Assembly (NCBI GenBank): GCA_017962705.1
Contig: JAGCUV010000070.1
Coordinates: 1 to 64,000 of the forward strand
From: Bacteroidales bacterium
GTDB taxonomy: Bacteria; Bacteroidota; Bacteroidia; Bacteroidales; UBA932
Direction: 5' to 3'
DNA length: 64,000 nucleotides
A program made the position numbers and the translations under genes. The notes beneath the pieces were generated by a model. It searched no databases. It had not been told where the DNA came from and saw only the letters and a list, made by a program, of their open reading frames with translations. This document shows, piece after piece, positions 39,525 through 48,430 of the stretch. Positions within the stretch are counted from its first letter, which is position 1. Each line of letters begins with the position of its first letter.

Positions 39525-42500
39525 TCAAAATTTGATTTCCGCCCCGGCAGTTATGACACAGGCTTTGGGATAGGAACCGAAATCAAAGGCCGGCATCAAA
39601 GTGCTGCTGCGCATATTGACTTCCGGATCAAATCCACTGTAACGGGTCAGGCAGAAAAGGTTCTGACCCGTAACATATACCCGCAGGTGGGAAATGAAGG
39701 CTTTGCGCGTAATCCGCTGCGGAAGGGTGTAGCCGATCGTCACGTTCTTGAGACGCAGGAACGAACCATCCTCGATATAACGGGAGTTGACATCGTATGA
39801 AACATATCCGGTGGCCGAAGGAACCTTGTTGGAGGCATTCGTGGTGGTCCAGCGGTCGACAACCTCTCTCAAGAGGTTTACATTCTCCAGTTTGGACTGC
39901 GTATTCCACATGCGCTGGGCGTTGTAGACTTCGGCACCGACGCTGTATTGTAACATGAAGGAAATGTCAACCCCATAGAATGTGAAGGTGTTGGTAAGTC
40001 CGCCGAACCAGTCCGGCTGACCATTGCCGATAATCGTCCTGTCTTCGGGCGTGATTACCCCGTCCTGATTGATGTCCTTGTATTTGATGAAGCCGGGCGT
40101 TACCGGAACCCCGGCGTGCCCGCTGATATCTACAACCCCGTCTTTCAGCGTCAGCGTGCCATCAGGTCCAGTATTGAAATCTGACATCTGGTACACACCG
40201 TCGAAGACATAACCATACATCGATCCGATGGCGCCGCCCACCTGTGCTATGTAGTCGTAACTACTAAAATTGGAGTTAAACCCGGAGCGGGCCAGCAGGT
40301 AATCAGAATCGTCGGCGAGCGAAAGCAGTTTGTTGCGGATAAAAGAAATGTTGAAATCCGTTGTCCAACTGAAGTGACGCTTGTTGATATTGATGGTATT
40401 CAAAGTAATTTCTATACCCATATTGCGGATTTTACCAACATTCTGCCACTGAGATTCAAATCCGGTCACGAGCGGAAGGCTCTGGGCGAGCAACAGGTCT
40501 TTCGAGTCCTTCAGGAAAGCGTCAACGGTCAAAGAAAGCCGGTTTTTAAACATACTCAAATCCACGCCGACATTGGTCGTCATAGAGCCCTCCCATTTCA
40601 AATTCTTATTGGGCAACTGGCTGGGATAGAGCACAGTAACCTGTTTCCCATCCTGTCCGTAACGGGTGGAGGCAAGAAGGTCAAGTGAAAGATAACTGCT
40701 GATGCGGTCATTGCCCACGATACCCCATCCGGCACGAAGTTTCAAGTTGTCAATGGCGCGGGCTCCCCGCATCCAACTTTCATTGGAAAGGGTCCAAGCC
40801 GCCGCGAAAGAGGGGAAGAAGCCCCATTTGTTCTTCTCTGCGAAGACCGTGGATGCATCTGCACGTACGGTGGCTGTAATCATATAGCAATCCGCATAAC
40901 TGTAGAAGGCCCTTGCGAAGAAAGAAAGTTTCCGACGGTCGCTTTTGCCGCTATTGACGGAACTGGGAGTTGCTCCCAGCCCGAGGTTGTCAGTCCCGAA
41001 AGCATCGAGCGGAAAGTCGTACGCCTCGCCGTCGAGGAATTCCAACGATTCGTAGGTGGTCTCGTGGCCGATCATCGCATCCAGTTTGTGAACCTTTGCA
41101 AAGGTATTTTTGTAATTGAGCGTATTGGAATTGCTCCAGCGAATGCTTTTCTGCGTACGGGAATTTCCGTAGGGGCCGGAAGTGCGGGCGGCCTGGGAGC
41201 TGCCCTTTCCGTAGAAGACATCGTTGCGCCGGAAAGACTGGTTCCACGCAAAATTGCTCTTGAAAGTAAAATGCTTGAGGAAGACCACGGTCAGCCCCCC
41301 ATTGGCAATCCACTGATCGATTGTGGACTTCTGCTGAACCGTTTCAGCATTGATCAGGGGGTTGAAATAGTTGGAATGCGCGAGTCCCAGCTGTTCGAAG
41401 ATGGGGTCTACGGAATTATTGCGCAGCTCACTGTCAGAGACGAAAAGGCCTCCCGTAGGCCGGGACTGAAGAATGGCCGACAGCGTTCCACCACTTGTAC
41501 CGATGCCGGTCTGGACGGTATTGGTATAATTGACGGCGCCGTTGAAACTGAGCCAGTCGAAGATTTTCTGAAAAAACTTTACCCGGGCGGAATTCTTCTT
41601 GAACGAACTGCCGACGAAGATGCCCTGGTTGTCATAATGCGAGTAGGAAGCCAGATAGGTGTTGGTCTTGCCGCCGCCGGAGATGCTCACGTCGTGATTC
41701 TGGGACCAGGTGGGACGAAAGAGTTCGTTTTGCCAGTCGATGCCTTTGACATTTTTATAGTCTTCGAGGGATTGGTAACGGTAAGGGTTGCCTTCCGGGT
41801 CGTTCCCTGTCTGAAAATAACGGGAAGCATAACGGGAAGGATTGAGTTCCAGCTGCAACTGAACGAACTCGTACGGGCTAAGAACCTCCATCTTGTCCGC
41901 AAGCATACTGTAACTGGCAGAGCCGTTGTAGGAAATCTGCGGACGCCCCTCGCGGCCGGATTTCGTCGTGACGAGCACGACACCGTTGGCCGCCCGGGAG
42001 CCATAGATGGCTGATGCGGAGGCATCCTTGAGAATTTCGATGGACTTGATATCTTGATTCGCAAGGTAATCGATATTGTCCGTCTCGAAGCCATCCACGA
42101 TATAGAGCGGAGTGCTATCCCCGTTGACCGTACCGACTCCCCTGATTTTAATGTCATATCCGGCACCGGGAGTACCATCTGTCGACGTCACGTTCACACC
42201 GGCTACCTTGCCTCCCATGGCCTCGATCACAGTGCCGGACTTATAGTCGGCAATTTCCTTGGCACCGACAGACGAGACAGATCCGGTAAGGTCGCTGCGC
42301 TTCATCGTGCCATAACCGATAACCACAGCCTCTTCGAGTATTTTCTCGTCTTGAGCCATCGCAACATCCAATACACTTTTACCTTCGACGGCAACGTTGA
42401 CGGTTTTGAATCCAATCGAGGTGAATACCAGCCGGTCTTTATCGGAAACCTGAATTACATAAGAGCCTTTTTCATCCGTGGTGGTGCCTTTGACAGTCCC

Positions 42501-42647
42501 GTCAACCTGCACGCCGACACCGATAAGCGGCTCGCCTGCAGAGTCGGTGACCGTTCCCTTGAGGGTCTTGTTCTGGGCAAATGCTGAAATGCTGAGCAGA
42601 AGCGCAGCTGCCAAGGCTGCCATTTGTTTTATCGATTTTCCGTTCAT
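39525..42647 (-). CDS. susC: SusC-family TonB-dependent outer-membrane transporter
   Basis: A 1040-residue protein with a signal peptide (MNGKSIKQMAALAAALLLSISAFA), an N-terminal carboxypeptidase-D-like domain (LKGTVTDSAGEPLIGVGVQVDG), a TonB-box-like EEAVVIGYG near residue 107, a plug (VGAKEIADYKSGTVIEAMGGKVAGV; IRGVGTVNGDSTPLYIVDGF; IEILKDASASAIYGSRAANGV) and a 22-strand barrel ending in phenylalanine. It imports oligosaccharides across the outer membrane with energy from TonB. It has no anti-sigma-interacting STN domain, consistent with control by the nearby sensor/AraC protein. Confidence 0.94.
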   Translation of the reverse strand: MNGKSIKQMAALAAALLLSISAFAQNKTLKGTVTDSAGEPLIGVGVQVDGTVKGTTTDEKGSYVIQVSDKDRLVFTSIGFKTVNVAVEGKSVLDVAMAQDEKILEEAVVIGYGTMKRSDLTGSVSSVGAKEIADYKSGTVIEAMGGKVAGVNVTSTDGTPGAGYDIKIRGVGTVNGDSTPLYIVDGFETDNIDYLANQDIKSIEILKDASASAIYGSRAANGVVLVTTKSGREGRPQISYNGSASYSMLADKMEVLSPYEFVQLQLELNPSRYASRYFQTGNDPEGNPYRYQSLEDYKNVKGIDWQNELFRPTWSQNHDVSISGGGKTNTYLASYSHYDNQGIFVGSSFKKNSARVKFFQKIFDWLSFNGAVNYTNTVQTGIGTSGGTLSAILQSRPTGGLFVSDSELRNNSVDPIFEQLGLAHSNYFNPLINAETVQQKSTIDQWIANGGLTVVFLKHFTFKSNFAWNQSFRRNDVFYGKGSSQAARTSGPYGNSRTQKSIRWSNSNTLNYKNTFAKVHKLDAMIGHETTYESLEFLDGEAYDFPLDAFGTDNLGLGATPSSVNSGKSDRRKLSFFARAFYSYADCYMITATVRADASTVFAEKNKWGFFPSFAAAWTLSNESWMRGARAIDNLKLRAGWGIVGNDRISSYLSLDLLASTRYGQDGKQVTVLYPSQLPNKNLKWEGSMTTNVGVDLSMFKNRLSLTVDAFLKDSKDLLLAQSLPLVTGFESQWQNVGKIRNMGIEITLNTININKRHFSWTTDFNISFIRNKLLSLADDSDYLLARSGFNSNFSSYDYIAQVGGAIGSMYGYVFDGVYQMSDFNTGPDGTLTLKDGVVDISGHAGVPVTPGFIKYKDINQDGVITPEDRTIIGNGQPDWFGGLTNTFTFYGVDISFMLQYSVGAEVYNAQRMWNTQSKLENVNLLREVVDRWTTTNASNKVPSATGYVSYDVNSRYIEDGSFLRLKNVTIGYTLPQRITRKAFISHLRVYVTGQNLFCLTRYSGFDPEVNMRSSTLMPAFDFGSYPKACVITAGAEIKF

Positions 42648-42653
42648 GGCCTT

Positions 42654-44813
42654 CTATTTATTATAACTGGGATCCAGCCAGATGATAATCGGATAACACT
42701 CGGAGCCGCCGGTATTGACAGGATCTGTGTTGTTGTAGTTGAACTGCATCTGGCCCGAAACAAATCCTGACGCATAGCCGTTCTCGTCAGAGAACTTGTC
42801 AGGATTGACCACGAGACTCAAGTCAGCGGGGTCGTTATAGCAGGCACAGTAAGGAAGCCATCCTTTCTCCCCATTGCGGTCAGCGTACCATGAAACCGGA
42901 GCGCATGACTGACTGTTGACAGCAAGATTCCTCGCGCTGTAATACTTGTTCCAAACACCGTACATAAACCTGTCTGTTCCGTCCTGGGCACGTCCGTCCA
43001 TGTGTTCTGCAGGGCCGCCGACATTGTAGAAGAAGACATTTCTGCGATAGGACAGCGTGAAACCATTCACGGGCTGCCCGTCCTCCCTGGTGACTACGGG
43101 CGTGACCGAACGGCCTCCGGTACGGGGATTGACGCGGAAGGCAAAAGGCGTGTAAGTGATTTTGTAGCCCTTGATGAACCCGTCATGGGAAATGAACAAC
43201 GGGAATTTCCTTGTCACAGCAGCCTCGGAATTGCCTCCGACCGTCACCGTAATGATTGACGCATGGGTGCGGGCAGAGCGGTCCGCCGTCTGGTCTCCCT
43301 TGTAAGTGAGCGTAAGTTCCCCAGTCGCAGCATCGATTGCTGCGCCTGTACTCATCTGCGAGTTGTCGGTACAGTTCTTGATGGTGAACTTGACCGGCTG
43401 TCCGGCAGGAATATCGCTTTCGAAGATGGGAACTTTGATTGTTCCGCTTGTCAGCCTGAATTGGTTGCCATACTCCTCGACGGGAGTCAGTCCCATATTG
43501 TTGCCCCACCTTACATAGGTGAAGCGATAAGGATTGGCCGTCACGTTCAGGGCAAAACTGGCAGTAACGGACGATTTTACATTGCTTGCCTTGACCTTGA
43601 CATCATAGGCTCCGGGAACCAGTTCCACTCCGGCGGCGCAGGAAACGGTACCGGTAGAACTGTTGATTTGCAAGCCGTACAGCCCTTCTGGAAGACTGTC
43701 AAAAGCAAATTCCACGTCGTCTCCGTCACTCTGGAGTACAGGATGGCTGAATGCAAGCCCGGAAATAATCTCATCCATATCCGCGTAAGAGAGTATGGTG
43801 ACAGGATGGATATAATCAATGACGCTGAAATTGAATACATTTTCGAAATCGTTACTTCCCCACTCGTTGGATACGGTTAGGCTTACCATATAATCCTCTC
43901 CGGCGCTTACAGCGTCTGTTGCCGGGAAAGATAGGACTCCGCTCGTCTCGTTGATGCTGATGCCTGGCTTATTGGAGGGAAGCACTTCCTTGATGGCGTA
44001 GCGCAGGCCACGGAGTGACCCTGTCAACTGAGGTTCGGGGGAAGTTGCAGCGTATCCGCGTTCTACCCGGGCGGAGGCGACGGGATATGACAGGGCAAGT
44101 GGGGCCGATGTGACATCCACAGTCAGAGCGTCGGCAAAAATCCCGGCGTCGTCATCCTTCCCCACAATATAGGTCACCAATCGGAAATCAAATGAATAGG
44201 TCCCCGGGATAAAAGCCGCATTGCCGGGAACGACTGAAAACACTCCCTCCTGCGACAGGGAGAACCAGTCTTTGCACTCATTGACAAGCGCGCCGTCGCG
44301 CCTTATATTCTCTATGCTGAATTGCTTGATGACTACATGGTCGCTTCCGTCGCTTTCGATACGGGCTTTGGGCAATTCCGCCTCTCCGCCCAAGATATCG
44401 GACAAAGGGATGCTCATCCTGGAGGGCTCGACCTTGATGTGGTCGGGAAGCGGTTTCATAAGATGAATCTCGATGGCGTTTTCAAAAACATGCCTCTTTC
44501 CGGCCGAGGTGCAAGCGATGTCCACGGCATAGCGCCCTGTAGCCAGCGTTTCAGAATTGACAATCCGGAAAACTCCCGTCGCCGTGTCCACGGTGAAGCA
44601 GTCAGTTACGAACACCTGACCCTCAAAGCGCGCTCCGACTATCTCGAAGTCCGTGGGGGCATCACCGTGATACGAGGGTGTGAGGTTGACAACCGTGCCG
44701 GGGCTAATTCCGCTCACCCCGTTGTAGTAAAGCGCAAATGAAGTATCCGTGAGAGCATTATTGGCCGTACACGAAACCAGCGCAAGCAGAAGGATGTATC
44801 GGATGTATCTCAT
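42654..44813 (-). CDS. Surface glycan-binding-type lipoprotein with Ig/cadherin-like repeats
   Basis: The 719-residue protein starts with a lipoprotein signal (MRYIRYILLLALVSCTAN, cysteine near 15). It contains at least four Ig/cadherin-like modules that each open with a pattern such as LSYPVASARVERGYAATSPEP or ASNVKSSVTASFALNVTANPYRF, then a C-terminal domain (RVNPRTGGRSVTPVVTREDGQPVNGF to IIWLDPSYNK). Its place, just upstream of susC and just after GH88, matches that of surface glycan-binding proteins in heparan sulfate loci. The start overlaps the GH88 stop as ATGA. I assign binding, not catalysis, by context; the C-terminal domain resembles DUF4958-type proteins, but I am unsure. Confidence 0.72.
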   Translation of the reverse strand: MRYIRYILLLALVSCTANNALTDTSFALYYNGVSGISPGTVVNLTPSYHGDAPTDFEIVGARFEGQVFVTDCFTVDTATGVFRIVNSETLATGRYAVDIACTSAGKRHVFENAIEIHLMKPLPDHIKVEPSRMSIPLSDILGGEAELPKARIESDGSDHVVIKQFSIENIRRDGALVNECKDWFSLSQEGVFSVVPGNAAFIPGTYSFDFRLVTYIVGKDDDAGIFADALTVDVTSAPLALSYPVASARVERGYAATSPEPQLTGSLRGLRYAIKEVLPSNKPGISINETSGVLSFPATDAVSAGEDYMVSLTVSNEWGSNDFENVFNFSVIDYIHPVTILSYADMDEIISGLAFSHPVLQSDGDDVEFAFDSLPEGLYGLQINSSTGTVSCAAGVELVPGAYDVKVKASNVKSSVTASFALNVTANPYRFTYVRWGNNMGLTPVEEYGNQFRLTSGTIKVPIFESDIPAGQPVKFTIKNCTDNSQMSTGAAIDAATGELTLTYKGDQTADRSARTHASIITVTVGGNSEAAVTRKFPLFISHDGFIKGYKITYTPFAFRVNPRTGGRSVTPVVTREDGQPVNGFTLSYRRNVFFYNVGGPAEHMDGRAQDGTDRFMYGVWNKYYSARNLAVNSQSCAPVSWYADRNGEKGWLPYCACYNDPADLSLVVNPDKFSDENGYASGFVSGQMQFNYNNTDPVNTGGSECYPIIIWLDPSYNK

Positions 44814-45973
44814 AGGGATCTGTACCTTTGAATCGCTTCAAGAAAATAATAGTCAGCGTAGCAGATTGCATCGTCTATTTCGCTGTTGAAAGGGGCGGCA
44901 CCGGTAGAATGCTTCAAGATGAAGTCTCCGTTAGTGCCCGGTGACGCCAGATATTGTTCTGAACATAGCGAACGCAGGATATCTTCCGCATAGGAGCGGT
45001 ATCCGGCCCCGAGCGATGGTTCCACCATCCCTTGAAGTTCAAGGAGTGCCGATGCCGTAACAGCAGCGGCGGAGGCGTCCCTTGGAGCATCGGGTTTTCC
45101 GGGAGCATCATAGTCCCAGTACGGTATTTTATCCTCCGGCATATCGGGAAGCCCGATAATCAGCCCGGCAATTTTATTGGCCTGCTCCAGATAGCGCCGC
45201 TCGCCGGTAAAACGGTAGCAGACAGTATATCCGTACAAGCCCCATGCCTGTCCGCGAGCCCAACGCGAATCGTCCGAAAAACCTTGCCATGTGGTCTTGC
45301 TTTCAACAGTTCCGTCGTCATTGTAACTGACAACATGCCAGGAACTGTAGTCTTCACGGAAATGATTCTCCATCGTTCGGTCAGCATGACTCATGGCAAT
45401 CTCACGAAGACGCTTCTCTCCAGTCCAGTCAGCAGCTGTAAACAGCAACTCAAGATTCATCATATTGTCTATGATGACAGGATAATTCCACTTGCCGAAG
45501 TCCCAAGAGCGGATGAGTCCGATTGAGTCATTGAACCGCCCCGCAAGGCTATGAGCGGCCTCTATGACCGCCTCCTTGGCCATTGCATCACCGGTAACCG
45601 CATATTCCAGGGCGAAACTCGGCATGACCATAAAGCCCAGATCGTGCGTATGCTTCATGGCCGGGACGGCAGCCAGTTTGGCCGTATAGTGCCGGGCAAG
45701 GGAGTCCAAAACCTCATCACCTGTCATTTTCCTATCCAGCCAAAGACTCCCCGGGTAAAAGCCGCTGGTCCAGTCATCCATCGTCATTTCCAGATATTTT
45801 CCATCTCCGTAAGAGCGGGGGAACGTGTCCGAATCCCACCATGCCGCTGCAGCGGCCTTCAACTGGATGGTTGCGGTCTCGAGGGCTCCGGCAATATCCG
45901 GAGCTTCATTTTTTTGCGAGGTGCAGGCGAGCGCTCCGCACATCGCCAAACCTATTAATAAATAACGTCTCAT
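44810..45973 (-). CDS. GH88 unsaturated glucuronyl hydrolase
   Basis: I choose the ATG at 45973 (MRRYLLIGLAMCGALACTSQ), giving a lipoprotein-type signal and 387 residues. The (alpha/alpha)6 barrel motifs of GH88 are present: DDWTSGFYPGSLW near 68, HTHDLGFMVMPSFALEY near 103 with the conserved aspartate, IDNMMNLELLF near 166 with the second aspartate, and RWARGQAWGLYGY near 230. The enzyme hydrates the 4,5-unsaturated uronic acid left by polysaccharide lyases. This is direct functional evidence that the lyases here cut uronic-acid polymers. It overlaps the PL21-like gene and the surface lipoprotein gene. Confidence 0.9.
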   Translation of the reverse strand: MRRYLLIGLAMCGALACTSQKNEAPDIAGALETATIQLKAAAAAWWDSDTFPRSYGDGKYLEMTMDDWTSGFYPGSLWLDRKMTGDEVLDSLARHYTAKLAAVPAMKHTHDLGFMVMPSFALEYAVTGDAMAKEAVIEAAHSLAGRFNDSIGLIRSWDFGKWNYPVIIDNMMNLELLFTAADWTGEKRLREIAMSHADRTMENHFREDYSSWHVVSYNDDGTVESKTTWQGFSDDSRWARGQAWGLYGYTVCYRFTGERRYLEQANKIAGLIIGLPDMPEDKIPYWDYDAPGKPDAPRDASAAAVTASALLELQGMVEPSLGAGYRSYAEDILRSLCSEQYLASPGTNGDFILKHSTGAAPFNSEIDDAICYADYYFLEAIQRYRSL

Positions 45974-48303
45974 TTTCTGGTAAAAGTATATGTTCCGGCA
46001 TCGGCGCGCAGCCAAAGCGTTCCGTTGCCGGCTTCAATTTTTGCATTTTTTTGAACCGTTTTGCCATCCCGACTGACCGTCCACTTCCCCGGCTCCAAGT
46101 CAGTAACCAAAAGTTCGCATCCGTATGGGAGCATAAAACTGAAACTGTCTTTAAGAGTGCCCGACTGCTTATGGAACAGCGCGCCATGCCCCGCCACAAT
46201 GGCTCCTGATACATTCTTGCCATCGATTTCAAACACTTCCCTGAAAGAAGTGCATGTATTGTCAGCGACCTGCATCACATGCAGGAAACAGTCTTCTGCC
46301 GATTCCGAGCCGGGAGACACTTCTACCCGCCAGGCCCCTCTTTCTCCCGCCACGTCGGGACGGTGAGGCTGCGGATCGGCCGGGTAATTGACGCCGTCTA
46401 CCATGAACTCCCTGCCGGGACCGCCGATTTTACCTACAACACGTCCTTTAGGCAAAAGGCTCTCGCAACGCAGCATGCCGCTATCCCCGTTGGCCGTACG
46501 TCGTACACAGAAGCCAAGGTCGTCTATTTCCGGTTCCTCTATGCTATGGAAAAGCCATGTCTTTTTGAAAGACGGATTGGATGATTCAACATGGTCATAA
46601 ACAATCATCGCCGCCGGAACAGTCTTATCCTTCAGATTGAAGAATACGAAAGAACGCCTCACATCCTTGACTTTCTTGCTGTAAGCCATGGTAATATCCC
46701 CTTTGAGGTAGCTGAAAACGGGCCGCTTCTCAGACGGGCCGAATGTATGGGCCAAGGTCTTTCCGACGGTATACTCGTCACTGATCAGGTCCTCGAATGT
46801 GCGGCACGTGTTCCACCCGGCTCCGTTCAAGCGCTGTCCTCCGTCATTGGCCGCCGTTTTCGTATGGTCTTCGCCTCCGTAATGCCAGCATTCGAACACT
46901 TCCTCCGGGTCATAAATCAGCAGCGAATTGTGCGCTATGGTGCGTTTCGTGTAATTCTTGTTGTTCGGGGAATTATATCCTCCTTGCATGCTCTGGTATA
47001 TACCGGAATCTATGGCAAGCGGCCCTTTGTAGTAAATCTGGAAGGATCCTCCGTCTTGGTGCTGATGGTTGCCGAAAAACTGTTCGTTCACCTTCATTTC
47101 CGCAATAACGCTGTCGTCCCCCCAACCTGTGCGGGCTATCATCCAGCCGAAGGGGGAAGGACTGTAACTGGTCAGCGGGAGTCCTTCCGGCGAACGCCCT
47201 TGAAGCGAGAAATCTCGCCAGAGAAGGTTGAAAATAAGGCAGTGCGGCTCGACGGACGGCTTCAGTTCCCATTCTCCTGCAAGGTAGGGATCCTTGAAGT
47301 AGGATGAAGCCAGCATCATCGGTATGGGATATACGTCCTTATAAGAACGGTTGTGATTGACATCTCCTGCGGGAAGGACCATTCCGTCCGGTCTCCGACG
47401 GTAGATATAATCATACATGACATACTTCATGTCCGGCGTATAAAGATTCCTCGCGCCCATACGGTCCAGGATCCACATGGAGAGAAAATCACAGGTCAGT
47501 CGCACATTGCCATAATTGGTTCCCTGATGGTAATTCCGTCCCTTGTAAATATAATTCCGGATGGGAATGTATTCTTCTTCAAGCGTTTCCCTGACGTAAT
47601 TGAACATGTCCGGGTATTCATCATAAACAGCAATGCCGGCAGAAAGCATGTCCCGGAGAATCATCCATTCAGAACCGTGCCCGGCCATGTATTCGTTCCG
47701 GAGAGGTGGATAGCGACATTCCATCGTCCCGGCAATGCGGACAAATTCATCGCAGAATTCCTTTTTCTCATTTTGGGTAAGAAGCGGATAACACCAGTCA
47801 TATACCAGACCGCCTACCATCAGCATAAGACCACTGGCGCGGGACATGTCGTGACGCGTTCCGTAGTGGGTGCGCTTGAGCGAATCCAGCATTCCCTCGA
47901 TGGCCCGGCGCCCGGCCGTCCGATCATCGTAGACAAGATAATCAATCGCATCCAACTGCGCCTGCGAGGTCAGCCCGCGCATACGCATATAATAGCGGTA
48001 TCCGCTTTTGTCCTCTTTTGCCTCTTCCTCGGGAGTACGCGGGACGGCAGCCTTCTTCATCGCCCTGATTATTTTCTGGCCATCAGGACTTTCAATCCTG
48101 GCTTTCAGGCCGGGAATATCATCCTGCTGGAGATAAAGTCTGGGATGGTCTTTCGGCGGTTCAGGAATTTTGACAGGAGTCAAGGAAGGCTTGCTTTCTT
48201 CTTGCTGAAAGGAAGATGCCAACGAGTCAAAACTCGCAACAGAACAAAGAATGATTGCTCCGGCCAGGGCATACTCCAACGTTATGATTTTCATACGATT
48301 CAT
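45970..48303 (-). CDS. Heparinase II-like polysaccharide lyase (PL21-like)
   Basis: The likely start is the ATG at 48303 or 48294, giving 777 or 774 residues with a signal peptide (MKIITLEYALAGAIILCSVASF). The N-terminal alpha/alpha domain contains DHPRLYLQQDDIPGLKARIE and NEYMAGHGSEWMILRDMLSAGIAVYDEYPD. The beta-sandwich holds FFGNHQHQDGGSFQIYYKGPLAIDSGIY near residues 430-460, the heparinase II (PL21) metal and active-site region. Such lyases cleave heparin and heparan sulfate with little selectivity. It is the first gene of the minus-strand run and divergent from the sensor/regulator gene. Confidence 0.85.
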   Translation of the reverse strand: MNRMKIITLEYALAGAIILCSVASFDSLASSFQQEESKPSLTPVKIPEPPKDHPRLYLQQDDIPGLKARIESPDGQKIIRAMKKAAVPRTPEEEAKEDKSGYRYYMRMRGLTSQAQLDAIDYLVYDDRTAGRRAIEGMLDSLKRTHYGTRHDMSRASGLMLMVGGLVYDWCYPLLTQNEKKEFCDEFVRIAGTMECRYPPLRNEYMAGHGSEWMILRDMLSAGIAVYDEYPDMFNYVRETLEEEYIPIRNYIYKGRNYHQGTNYGNVRLTCDFLSMWILDRMGARNLYTPDMKYVMYDYIYRRRPDGMVLPAGDVNHNRSYKDVYPIPMMLASSYFKDPYLAGEWELKPSVEPHCLIFNLLWRDFSLQGRSPEGLPLTSYSPSPFGWMIARTGWGDDSVIAEMKVNEQFFGNHQHQDGGSFQIYYKGPLAIDSGIYQSMQGGYNSPNNKNYTKRTIAHNSLLIYDPEEVFECWHYGGEDHTKTAANDGGQRLNGAGWNTCRTFEDLISDEYTVGKTLAHTFGPSEKRPVFSYLKGDITMAYSKKVKDVRRSFVFFNLKDKTVPAAMIVYDHVESSNPSFKKTWLFHSIEEPEIDDLGFCVRRTANGDSGMLRCESLLPKGRVVGKIGGPGREFMVDGVNYPADPQPHRPDVAGERGAWRVEVSPGSESAEDCFLHVMQVADNTCTSFREVFEIDGKNVSGAIVAGHGALFHKQSGTLKDSFSFMLPYGCELLVTDLEPGKWTVSRDGKTVQKNAKIEAGNGTLWLRADAGTYTFTRK

Positions 48304-48381
48304 CACATTGCAAATATCGCACTTTATAGAAATATAATTATCAATTCGCGTTTGAAATAGTTTTGATTTCGTGTATACGAT

Positions 48382-48412
48382 TTTGAATTTTTCCAATTTT
48401 ATACTATTTTTG
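48382..48412 (+). promoter_or_regulatory. Promoter of the sensor/AraC regulator gene
   Basis: TTTG at 48382-48385, 19 bases, then TATTTTTG at 48405-48412 match the Bacteroidota -33/-7 consensus exactly. The RNA would start about 12 bases before the ATG at 48431, giving a very short leader. Confidence 0.65.
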
Positions 48413-48430
48413 TCCAAAAAACACAAATAT

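Noticed and set aside
48304..48330. Minus-strand -7 box (GATATTTG, 48318-48311) for the PL21-like gene
   Set aside because: It misses the consensus first base, would give an almost leaderless transcript, and no -33 box sits at the right spacing.
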